A stretch of 64,000 nt of DNA from CAVQWT01 sp963810815 (lineage in GTDB: Bacteria; Pseudomonadota; Gammaproteobacteria; Burkholderiales; Casimicrobiaceae). This document shows positions 1-7,059 of this stretch, piece by piece. Position 1 is the first letter of the stretch; every line of letters starts with the position of its first letter. The position numbers and the translations under genes were made by a program. The DNA is taken from assembly GCA_963810815.1 (NCBI GenBank), contig CAWEPB010000003.1, positions 124,001 through 188,000 on the forward strand. The letters run 5' to 3'. The notes beneath the pieces were generated by a model. The model was given only the letters and a program-made list of their open reading frames with translations, did not search any database and was not told the origin of the DNA.

Positions 1-261
1 AATGGCATGTGGCGTCACACCCGGCACACGGTGGAAACGACGGTTCGCGCCTACGCGGACACCGCCGTCACGCTGGTGAAGGAAACGCTGCCGAGGTCGC
101 TGCCGAAGATCGAGCTGCCGGCCGCCCTGAAGCCCTCGAAGCGCGTCCCCGCCGCGAAGCGCGCCCGGAAGGCCGCCGCGAGGGTCAAGGCCCGCGCGAC
201 CGGCGCCGCCAAGAAGGCGAAGCGGACGGTCAAGCGGACCGCGAAGCGCACGGCCCGCTAA
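1..261 (+). CDS. C-terminal part of a Lys/Ala/Arg-rich basic protein (truncated by window edge)
   Basis: The frame is open from base 1, so the first in-frame ATG at position 7 need not be the true start. The last 35 or so residues are almost entirely K, R, A and T, with repeats of the form K-R-T-A-K-R, like the histone H1-like tails of AlgP- or PhaF-type proteins. Such tails bind DNA non-specifically. A similar tail is present on the phasin at 6051-6698, so this could be a second granule-associated or nucleoid-associated protein. Its N-terminal domain lies outside the window, so function cannot be assigned. Confidence 0.5.
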   Translation, partial: NGMWRHTRHTVETTVRAYADTAVTLVKETLPRSLPKIELPAALKPSKRVPAAKRARKAAARVKARATGAAKKAKRTVKRTAKRTAR

Positions 262-307
262 GCTGGGGTAAGATTCCGGCGCCGCACTACGACTGCCAAG
301 GAGGCTC

Positions 308-1576
308 ATGCCTGGACGGACGGCTGTCGGACGCCGCCGCGTCCGCAGAGGAGGTAACGCGCGTTCGCGCGTGGGCCTCGCCTTGGCAGGCGGCGGACCC
401 CTCGGAGGGATCTACGAAGTCGGCGCGCTGCTGGCGCTTGCCGACTCCCTCGACGGGCTCGACTTCAACGACCTCGACGCCTATGTCGGGGTTTCGTCCG
501 GCGGCTTCGTCGCCGCCGCGCTGGCGAATGGCATTTCGCCGGCGCAGATGTACCGGATCTTCATCGACGACGGCGCCGACGCGGCGCTCAAACCCGAGGT
601 CTTCCTGCGCCCGGCGTTCGGCGAATTCACCCGCCGTGCGCTGTCGCTGCCGCGGCTGACCGTGCTCGCGCTGGGCGCCTATCTGCGCGACCCGTTCCAC
701 CACGGGGTGATGGAGTCGTTCTCGATGCTGTCGCACGCCATGCCGACGGGGCTGTTCGACAACGGCTCGATCGACGCCTTTCTGCAGCGGCTGTTCGCCG
801 CTCCCGGGCGCACCAACGATTTCCGCAAGCTCTCGCGCAAGCTCTTCCTGGTTGCCACCAATCTCGACACCGGCGCCTCGGTGACGTTCGGCGCCCCGGG
901 GCACGATCACGTGCCCATCTCGCGGGCGATAGAGGCATCGTCGGCGCTGCCGGGCCTGTTTCCGCCGGTCGAGATCGGCGGCGAGCATTACGTCGACGGG
1001 GCGCTCAACAAGACGCTGCACGCGTCGGTGGCGCTCGACCAGGGCATCGACCTGCTGCTGTGCGTCAATCCGCTGGTGCCCTTCGACGCAAGCCGGGCGA
1101 GGCCGCACCACCGGCGCAGCGTGCAGAAGCTGAATCAGGGCGGGTTGCCGCTGGTGCTGGCGCAGACGTTCCGCGCGATCATCCACTCGCGCATGCAGGT
1201 CGGCATGGAGCGCTACGAACGACACTACCCGAACGCCGACATCGCGCTGTTCGAACCCGACCGCGAGGACGCCGACATGTTCTTCGCGAACATCTTCAGC
1301 TACTCGCAGCGCAAGCGACTGTGCGCGTCCGCGTACGCCAAGACGCGCGCCGCGATCCGCGCGCGGTCGGAGGTGCTGATGCCGAAGCTCGAGCGGCACG
1401 GCATCACCATCAACCGCGCGACGCTCTTCGACGAGCACCGGAAGGTGGTCGATGCCGTTTCGGATCCGCGTCCGCTGCGCACCGACCCCGGCAACGCCCT
1501 CGACGTCCGGCAGGCCACCCGCGACCTGTCGCACACGCTCGACCAGCTCGAGCGCTGGCTCGCGCGGACGCACTGA
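308..1576 (+). CDS. Patatin-like phospholipase
   Basis: 422 residues. Patatin-family acyl hydrolases use a Ser-Asp dyad to cleave acyl chains from lipids. The glycine-rich oxyanion loop is at about residues 28-34 (GGGPLGG), the nucleophile is Ser63 in G-V-S-S-G, and the catalytic Asp is Asp230 in a D-G-A motif. The start is set by AAGGAGG just upstream. A short arginine-rich stretch precedes the catalytic core; no clear signal peptide is visible, so a cytoplasmic or membrane-surface location is likely. The TetR gene begins 17 bases downstream on the same strand, suggesting co-transcription. Substrate is not predictable, though the neutral-lipid locus nearby makes a lipid-turnover role plausible. 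Confidence 0.9.
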   Translation: MPGRTAVGRRRVRRGGNARSRVGLALAGGGPLGGIYEVGALLALADSLDGLDFNDLDAYVGVSSGGFVAAALANGISPAQMYRIFIDDGADAALKPEVFLRPAFGEFTRRALSLPRLTVLALGAYLRDPFHHGVMESFSMLSHAMPTGLFDNGSIDAFLQRLFAAPGRTNDFRKLSRKLFLVATNLDTGASVTFGAPGHDHVPISRAIEASSALPGLFPPVEIGGEHYVDGALNKTLHASVALDQGIDLLLCVNPLVPFDASRARPHHRRSVQKLNQGGLPLVLAQTFRAIIHSRMQVGMERYERHYPNADIALFEPDREDADMFFANIFSYSQRKRLCASAYAKTRAAIRARSEVLMPKLERHGITINRATLFDEHRKVVDAVSDPRPLRTDPGNALDVRQATRDLSHTLDQLERWLARTH

Positions 1577-1593
1577 CGGCGATTCGCCGGGCC

Positions 1594-2238
1594 ATGGCGG
1601 AACGCAAGCGGCCCCGCCGCACCCGCGAACGCATCCTCGAAACCAGCCTGGACCTGTTCAATCGCCACGGCGAGCCGCACATCACGACGGCGGACATCGC
1701 CGGCGAGATGAACATCAGCCCGGGCAACCTCTACTACCACTTCCGCAACAAGGACGAGATCATCGCCGAGCTGTACGCGGCGTATGAGTCGCACGTGCTG
1801 CCGCTGCTGGCCGTCCCCGAGGACCGCCCGCCGGACGTCGAGGACCTGTGGCTGCTGCTGCACCTGCTGTTCGAGCAGATGTGGGCATACCGCTTTCTCT
1901 ATCGCGACCTGGACGAACTCGCTTCGCGCAACCGACGCGTCGGGCCGCGCTTCGGCGAGCTGCTCCGTCGCGGTGTCGACACCGTGGTAGAGTTGTCGCG
2001 CGGCATGGTGGCGGCCGGCACGATGCACGCATCCGAGCGCGAGATCGCCGCGGTGGCGCAGAACGTCGTGCTGGTCGCGACGTACTGGATTTCGTTCCAG
2101 CGGCTGTCGAGGCTCGCGGGCGACCCCGAGCACGCCGACTTCCCCCGCGCGGCGTATCAGGTGATGGCGCTGATCGCGCCGTACCTCGTCGGCGATGCAA
2201 GAACCCTGCTCGACCGGCTCGGCAGCGACTATCTTTGA
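1594..2238 (+). CDS. TetR/AcrR family transcriptional regulator
   Basis: 214 residues. The N-terminal 60 residues form a TetR DNA-binding domain: basic start, helix from about residue 10, and the HTH recognition segment ending in the typical N-L-Y-Y-H-F. The C-terminal two thirds is a helical ligand-binding/dimer domain of the type that follows this HTH in fatty-acid-linked TetR proteins. I chose the ATG at 1594 because upstream sequence in this frame is out-of-frame patatin coding sequence. The gene is sandwiched between the patatin gene and the TPR-like gene on the same strand and may regulate them. The effector is unknown. Confidence 0.9.
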   Translation: MAERKRPRRTRERILETSLDLFNRHGEPHITTADIAGEMNISPGNLYYHFRNKDEIIAELYAAYESHVLPLLAVPEDRPPDVEDLWLLLHLLFEQMWAYRFLYRDLDELASRNRRVGPRFGELLRRGVDTVVELSRGMVAAGTMHASEREIAAVAQNVVLVATYWISFQRLSRLAGDPEHADFPRAAYQVMALIAPYLVGDARTLLDRLGSDYL

Positions 2239-2260
2239 CCCCCTCCCGGAGGAGTTCGCG

Positions 2261-3037
2261 ATGGCGAAGAAGTGGGCGAGGTTTCCGCACCCCGACAAGG
2301 CCTACGCGCACGATGCGGCCGGTCTCAAGAAACATTGGGCGCGACTGCACAAGGGCGACTGCGAGCCGCTTCCCAAGGATGCGGGGGTGCTGGACGCCTG
2401 GCGGGCGTTCCATGCCGGCGACTTCGGCCGCGCCGTGGAGGCGGGCCTCGCGGCAGGCGGCGCCGGCATCAACGCCGCAGTGAAGGCCCAGACCGTCTAC
2501 GCCTACTACCTCGAGAACGGCGACAAGGCGAAGGCGGCGCTGTTCGAGGAGGCGGCCGCCTGGGCCGACGCGCGCCGCAGGGAGGCGCCCAAGGACGCGA
2601 ATGCGCACTACATGTACGCGTTCGCGCTCGGCCGCTACAGCCAGAGCATCTCGGTCGCCAAGGCGCTCGCGCAGGGGCTCGGCGGCAAGCTCAAGGAGGC
2701 GCTGCTCACGGCGATGAAGCTCGAGCCCAGACACGCCGACGCCAATATCGCCTATGGCTCCTACCAGGCCGAGGTGATCGACAAGGTCGGGGCGCTCGTC
2801 GGCGGCATGACCTATGGCGCGAAGAAGGACTCGGCCGTCGAGCATTTCCAGAAGGCGGTGAAGCTCTTTCCCGAGGCCGCCATCGCGTACATCGAATACG
2901 CGAACGGCCTGATCATGCTGCACGGCAAGGCAAAGCTCGCCGAGGCGCAGAAGCTTTACGAGCACGCGGCCGCGTGCAAGCCGGCGGATGCGATGGAGCG
3001 ACTCGACGTCGAGCGCGCGAAGGCCGAACTCGAGTAA
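2261..3037 (+). CDS. TPR-like helical repeat protein, hypothetical
   Basis: 258 residues. ATG at 2261 is preceded by GGAGGAG with good spacing; longer readings would overlap the TetR gene. The protein is almost all helical, with tetratricopeptide-like pairs such as A-Y-Y-L-E-N-G-D-K-A-K-A-A-L near residue 80 and H-F-Q-K-A-V-K-L-F-P-E-A near residue 200. No signal peptide is seen. Proteins of this type usually act as scaffolds. It follows the TetR gene by 22 bases and ends 9 bases before a GGGGTCAG repeat that leads into the RAYT element. No specific function can be given. Confidence 0.8.
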   Translation: MAKKWARFPHPDKAYAHDAAGLKKHWARLHKGDCEPLPKDAGVLDAWRAFHAGDFGRAVEAGLAAGGAGINAAVKAQTVYAYYLENGDKAKAALFEEAAAWADARRREAPKDANAHYMYAFALGRYSQSISVAKALAQGLGGKLKEALLTAMKLEPRHADANIAYGSYQAEVIDKVGALVGGMTYGAKKDSAVEHFQKAVKLFPEAAIAYIEYANGLIMLHGKAKLAEAQKLYEHAAACKPADAMERLDVERAKAELE

Positions 3038-3046
3038 TTCCGAATC

Positions 3047-3090
3047 GGGGTCAGAATCGGGGTCAGGTTAAATTTTGCCGAAGCGGCCCC
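3047..3090. repeat. Left terminal repeat of the RAYT element (GGGGTCAGGT family)
   Basis: A short GGGGTCAG copy at 3047-3054 is followed by a longer copy at 3059-3090 that reads GGGGTCAGGTTAAATTTT and continues with CCGAAGCGGCCCC. The longer copy matches the inverted right end at 4026-4055 and also the left end of the 232-bp element at 60329-60360. It begins just after the stop codon of the TPR-like gene. Confidence 0.75.
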
Positions 3091-3175
3091 ATCGGGCACC
3101 GCAGCGGAGCCCGGCCGCCTCGGCGACTTGCCGCACCCGCCAATCGCGTCGCCCCTCTCGGGTGACGCCGCCGTG

Positions 3176-3886
3176 TCAATGCATGGTAACCGCCGTACGC
3201 GAACGGGGCCTCCCGGGCTCGACGACGTGTGCGCGGCGGCCGCTTCGCTGCGCGATCGATTCGACGAAACCGGTGCTCCCGAGCACGCATCCCTTGTTCA
3301 ACTGCAGGCGAATCTCGTCCAGCAACGGGACCGGAATCATGCAGTCGAAAAGTGCCCGATAGGCCCGGGCGCGCTCTTCGCAGGAGTGGCCGAGCTGAAG
3401 GTATTCGTCACGGGGCACGATCAGCCCCGCCGGTTCCAGTCCCGCGTTGGCCCGATAGCTCGACCAGCGATACAGCGCCGGATGGTCGACCATGCCCGCC
3501 CGCATCGGATTGAGTTCGATGTAGCGCATGCATGTCAGCAGGTAGCGCTCCGACTCCACGAGACAGGCCCGATAGCGACCCTCGAACAGCGTCCCCGTAC
3601 GCCCGCGCTCGTCGTTCAACCGTCGCACGTAGCGGCTGCCGACGCGGTGCATCAGTGACGCGACGGAGCCGGGGCGATCGCCCGTCGCGAGCAGATGGAC
3701 ATGGTTGGTCATCAGCGCGTAAGCGTGAACCGCGCAGCGATACCGCACCGATGCATCGGCCAGGAGGCACAGATAGCTGCGGTAATCGTCGAAGCCGAAG
3801 AACAGCGGCTGCCGGTCGACTCCGCGGACGACGATGTGTTGCGGGACGCCGGGAACATCGAGACGCGGCAGACGGGACATGGGCAT
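3176..3886 (-). CDS. REP-associated tyrosine transposase (Y1_Tnp/IS200-like)
   Basis: 236 residues. The N-terminus R-L-P-R-L-D-V-P-G-V-P-Q-H has the typical RAYT opening. The HUH motif is present as N-H-V-H-L-L near residue 61, followed by the family signature G-T-L-F-E-G-R-Y-R-A near residue 97; candidate catalytic Tyr residues lie in S-R-Y-V-R-R and in Y-L-L-T-C-M-R-Y. The C-terminal L-N-K-G-C-V-L-G-S segment is also characteristic. HUH transposases of this class nick single-stranded palindromic REP sequences. The gene is flanked by inverted GGGGTCAGGT repeats, its probable substrate. It appears intact. Confidence 0.92.
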   Translation of the reverse strand: MPMSRLPRLDVPGVPQHIVVRGVDRQPLFFGFDDYRSYLCLLADASVRYRCAVHAYALMTNHVHLLATGDRPGSVASLMHRVGSRYVRRLNDERGRTGTLFEGRYRACLVESERYLLTCMRYIELNPMRAGMVDHPALYRWSSYRANAGLEPAGLIVPRDEYLQLGHSCEERARAYRALFDCMIPVPLLDEIRLQLNKGCVLGSTGFVESIAQRSGRRAHVVEPGRPRSRTAVTMH

Positions 3887-4025
3887 CGCCAGAAGGACAC
3901 GGGAGATGCCGCGAATTTTCGGCGCGTGCGACCGTCGACGCCATCAGCCGCTTGGCCGATGGATGGGTACGCGCCGACGCGCGATCATGATCGGAGAAGC
4001 TGGGTGTCGTCCGATCACCCGATTG

Positions 4026-4055
4026 CGCTTCGTCGCCTAAATTCGACCTGACCCC
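4026..4055. repeat. Right terminal repeat of the RAYT element
   Basis: Reads CGCTTCGTCGCC followed by TAAATTCGACCTGACCCC, the inverted counterpart of the copy at 3059. It contains the stop codon of the wax synthase gene on the minus strand and encodes that protein's last five residues (GSGRI). Confidence 0.75.
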
Positions 4056-5527
4056 AACCCCAACCCCACCAACCCCACCGCCTCCTCCGCGACCGCGGGG
4101 TCGAGATCGCCGGTCCACGGCGGGGCGAGCAGCGTGGTGAGGACGAGCTTCTCGAACTCGCCGGCGAAGCGCGCGACCACATGCTCGGGGTCCGGGCACA
4201 GACCGCGATCGGTGATCAGGCCGAACCGGACCCGGCCGTCGTAGGAAATTATCGACGCGCCCATGCCGACGTCACCCGACTGCGGCACCCAGAACATCAT
4301 GCTCTCGATCTTGGCGCCTCCCAGCCAGAGCGGCTGCTGCGGACCGGGCACGTTGGTCATCACGGCCGTCGCATTGCGCGACAGGATCGAGATGAGCTGC
4401 TCCTGCAGCAGCTTCGGGCCGGCGCCCGCCGCCGCCAGGAGACCCAGTGTCAGCACCGGCTGCAGGGAACCCTTCAGTGCGCGCATGTTGGCACGGACGG
4501 CGTACAGCCGCTCGACCGGGTTCTCGATGCCGATCGGCAGGTCTAGGAAGAGGATGCCGAACTGGTTGCCGAGGTCGAACGCGCGCTCGAGCGGGCGCAG
4601 GTTGATCGGCACCAGCGAGCGCAGCATCAGGCCGTCGACATCGTCCCCCTTCGCCACCAGGTATTCGCGCATCGCGCCGGCGGCGCAGGACAGCAGCACG
4701 TCGTTGACACTCGCCCCCAGCGCCTTGCCGACTGCCTTGACTTCCATCAACGCCAGCGGCGGCGCCCAGGCCACGCGCTTGCCGACGCCGGGCTTGCCCT
4801 TGAAGCGCGTCGGCGAGTCCGCCTGCATCAGCGCAAGCCGCGCGATCTCGGTCGTCAGCGCGCCCCCCTGCTCGGCCAGCGCCACCGCCTTGGCCGGGTC
4901 CTGCCAGAGCGCAACTCCCTTCTCGACCAGCATCGCGCCGACCTTCATCGCCATCTGCGCCGCGCCGGTGAGCGGCTGCATCATCTGCCCGAGCGGATCG
5001 TCGGCGGCCGCGGTGCGCGCCTTGCGCTCCTTGCGCGGCGCGGGGGGCGGCATCGCCGGCGGCCCATGCGCCGAAGCGTCGGTCATCGACAGCATCACCT
5101 GGACCAGCGCGATCCCGTCCGCGTAGCAGTGGTGGATGCGAACGACGACCGCCGACCCGCCGTCGAAGTTGTCGACGTGGTGAAATTGCCACAGCGGCCG
5201 CCCCTGCGGCAGCGGTGTGCTCGCCAGGCGCGAGGCAAGCGTCTGGAGCTCGCGCCTGCTGCCCTTGCCGGGCAGCGCGACGTGGACGACGTGGTGCTCG
5301 AGTTCGAACTGGGGATCGTCCTCCCAGAAGGCGCCCGCTGCCGTCTGTACGGGGTGCTGGCGAAAGCGATTGAACTTCAGGAAGCGCGCCTCGACGGCCC
5401 GCTTCAAACGCGCGTACGAGAGGCGCTCGCGGAAGATGAGCACCCCGCAGATCATCATCAGATTGGACGGCCGGTCCATCCTCAGCCAGGCGGTGTCGAC
5501 GGCCGATATCTTCTGGCGCGCGGGCAT
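4037..5527 (-). CDS. Wax ester synthase / acyl-CoA:diacylglycerol acyltransferase (WS/DGAT)
   Basis: 496 residues. WS/DGAT enzymes transfer an acyl group from acyl-CoA to a fatty alcohol or diacylglycerol, making wax esters or triacylglycerol at the membrane/granule surface. The catalytic HHxxxDG motif is at residues 132-138 (HHCYADG), preceded by P-L-W-Q-F at 111-115. The start at 5527 is chosen because GGAGGACC precedes it and it gives the usual opening I-S-A-V-D-T-A-W. The upstream in-frame ATG at 5635 would add 36 atypical residues. The final residues, ending GSGRI, and the stop codon are encoded by the RAYT terminal repeat, so the native C-terminus has been replaced or extended. It is divergent from the ACBP gene. 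Confidence 0.93.
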   Translation of the reverse strand: MPARQKISAVDTAWLRMDRPSNLMMICGVLIFRERLSYARLKRAVEARFLKFNRFRQHPVQTAAGAFWEDDPQFELEHHVVHVALPGKGSRRELQTLASRLASTPLPQGRPLWQFHHVDNFDGGSAVVVRIHHCYADGIALVQVMLSMTDASAHGPPAMPPPAPRKERKARTAAADDPLGQMMQPLTGAAQMAMKVGAMLVEKGVALWQDPAKAVALAEQGGALTTEIARLALMQADSPTRFKGKPGVGKRVAWAPPLALMEVKAVGKALGASVNDVLLSCAAGAMREYLVAKGDDVDGLMLRSLVPINLRPLERAFDLGNQFGILFLDLPIGIENPVERLYAVRANMRALKGSLQPVLTLGLLAAAGAGPKLLQEQLISILSRNATAVMTNVPGPQQPLWLGGAKIESMMFWVPQSGDVGMGASIISYDGRVRFGLITDRGLCPDPEHVVARFAGEFEKLVLTTLLAPPWTGDLDPAVAEEAVGLVGLGLGSGRI

Positions 5528-5600
5528 GGCGGGCAGGTCCTCCGGATCCGTGGGTGGCGGCTTGCAGCGCAGGTCTCGCGAACTGCGTGACGGGGGCGCG

Positions 5601-5628
5601 TTGCGCTTTTCCGACTTCGCGCTAAAGT
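5601..5628 (+). promoter_or_regulatory. Possible promoter for the acyl-CoA-binding protein gene
   Basis: TTGCGC at 5601-5606, a 16-base spacer, then TAAAGT at 5623-5628. It lies between the divergent WS/DGAT and ACBP genes. The match to sigma-70 consensus is only moderate. Confidence 0.35.
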
Positions 5629-5673
5629 AGCACAAACCCCGCGCACGGGGACACGCCCACCGAGGAGGAAGCG

Positions 5674-5952
5674 ATGGCTGCAGCGCCGAAGAAGGACGAT
5701 CTCAAGACGAAGTTCGAGGCTGCCGCTGCAGCCGCCAAACAGACGAAGAAGAAACCCGACAACGCGACGCTGCTCAAGCTGTACTCGTACTACAAGCAGG
5801 CGACCGACGGCGACGTCAAGGGCGACCGTCCCGGCGGCTTCGATTTCGTCGGTGGCGCCAAGCACGACGCCTGGGCCAAGCTCAAGGGCATGAGCAAGGA
5901 CGACGCGATGACCAATTACGTGAAGCAGGTCGAGAAGCTCAATCGCGACTAG
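5674..5952 (+). CDS. Acyl-CoA-binding protein (ACBP)
   Basis: 92 residues, the usual size of a free-standing ACBP. ACBPs bind long-chain acyl-CoA with high affinity, protecting it and delivering it to acyltransferases or reductases in the cytoplasm. The family hallmarks are present: L-Y-S-Y-Y-K-Q-A-T near residue 37, and K-H-D-A-W-A-K-L-K-G-M-S near residue 62. GGAGGAAG precedes the ATG. The gene is divergent from WS/DGAT and on the same strand as the acyl-CoA reductase further on, which suggests it supplies acyl-CoA to both. Confidence 0.93.
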   Translation: MAAAPKKDDLKTKFEAAAAAAKQTKKKPDNATLLKLYSYYKQATDGDVKGDRPGGFDFVGGAKHDAWAKLKGMSKDDAMTNYVKQVEKLNRD

Positions 5953-6050
5953 CCGTCCCGCGTCCGGACCGCGCCGCGCCGACGGAGCGCGTCAGCGGCA
6001 GCCCGCGGCAAGCCGCCGCGGGGGCCGGGCCTGACCCCCCCCGCCGCCGC

Positions 6051-6698
6051 TCAGGACAGCGCGGCCTTGGCCACCTTCTTCGCCGTGCGCACGGTGCGCT
6101 TGGCGGTCTTGGACGCCGTGTTGACGGTGCGCTTCGCGGTCCTGGTCGCCGAGTTCACGGTGGTCTTTGCCGTGCGCGTCGCGCTGCCCAGCGTCGACGC
6201 CGCGGTGCGCTTCGCCGTGCGCACGGCGCCCTTGACCATTTTTTCCACCGGCGACGCCCGCTTCGGGTGCACGCCGGTGGCCTTGAGCAGGGCATCGACC
6301 TTTTCGGCCAGGTCGTCGACCCGGTCGGCCAGGCGCTGCACGTCGTTCTGCGTGTAGACACCGAGCTTCGACAGCGCCCGCGCGACCCGGTCCTCGAACA
6401 CCTGCTCCAGCTTGTCCCACGTCCCGCCGGCCATTTGTTGCATCTCCTTGGCTTTTGCCGTCGCCACGCCGCGCGCCGCGGCCGCGGTCTCGGCCGCCGC
6501 CGCGCGCGTGCGCGTCTCGAGTTTCTCGCCCTGCTGGACCAGGGCCTCGAACATCTTCATCCCTTCGGCCTGCGCGCGCGCGAAGGCGCCCAACCCGGCC
6601 AGCCAGATGTGATGCGACGAGTTGAACACCGACTGCGCGGCGTCCTTCGCCCCGCCGTCGTCCGTGCTGCCCAGACCCGCCTTCGCTTTCTTCAGCAT
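6051..6698 (-). CDS. Phasin (PhaF/PhaI family) with histone H1-like C-terminal tail
   Basis: 215 residues. Residues 25-115 form an amphipathic phasin domain (F-N-S-S-H-H-I-W-L-A-G-L-G-A-F near the start), followed by a short heptad segment at about 115-140 and a basic tail from about 150 made of repeats such as T-A-K-R-T-V. PhaF-type phasins coat storage granules and tether them to the nucleoid through this tail. GGGGGAGGG precedes the ATG. Its position between ACBP and the acyl-CoA reductase suggests it may coat wax ester or PHA inclusions here; no PHA synthase is seen in the window. Confidence 0.88.
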   Translation of the reverse strand: MLKKAKAGLGSTDDGGAKDAAQSVFNSSHHIWLAGLGAFARAQAEGMKMFEALVQQGEKLETRTRAAAAETAAAARGVATAKAKEMQQMAGGTWDKLEQVFEDRVARALSKLGVYTQNDVQRLADRVDDLAEKVDALLKATGVHPKRASPVEKMVKGAVRTAKRTAASTLGSATRTAKTTVNSATRTAKRTVNTASKTAKRTVRTAKKVAKAALS

Positions 6699-7059
6699 CG
6701 CGCCCTCCCCCGGATGATTTCCGCCGGCATGCGTTGCCGCCGACCGTTCCCGTCCCTCGACGTCCAGTCACGGCAATTCTAGGCCGCAGGACTAGAGCGA
6801 TGATACTAAAGCGGCGCCGGCCCCCGGGGGACCGGTCACCCCCGCTCCGTCGACCCGGATCGCAGGCCCCGGATTCACCGGTGCGGGATTCGCCCCCCTG
6901 CGGGCGAGGTGGCGCCGGTATAATCCACCGGCAATTCGCCGGCCGCGCAGCGTCCGGCACCACCGTCAGCCGGCGCCACGATCGGACGACGGGCGACCCG
7001 CGCAGTGCGACGCCGGACCACCGGCGCCACCGCCCCCAAGCGTTCGCAAGGAGGAGTCC
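6699..7059. other. 361-base intergenic region between divergent phasin and acyl-CoA reductase genes
   Basis: No credible gene. TATAAT at 6919-6924 could be the -10 box for the reductase gene, but the corresponding -35 position has no good match. AAGGAGGAG lies 10 to 12 bases before the reductase start. Confidence 0.4.

Larger units (their letters stand above)
3059..4055. mobile_element. RAYT (REP-associated tyrosine transposase) element with inverted terminal repeats
   Basis: About 1.0 kb. The ends are inverted copies of GGGGTCAGGT(T/C)(A/G)AATTT followed by a GCG/AAGCG-rich stretch, at 3059-3085 and 4026-4055. The only gene inside is a Y1-type transposase. The right end runs into the coding sequence of the wax synthase at 4037. 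Additional GGGGT copies without a transposase lie at 56066-56168, 56733-56840 and 60329-60560, which is what is expected of repeats mobilised in trans by a RAYT. The exact outer boundaries and any target-site duplication are not clear from sequence alone. Confidence 0.65.
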
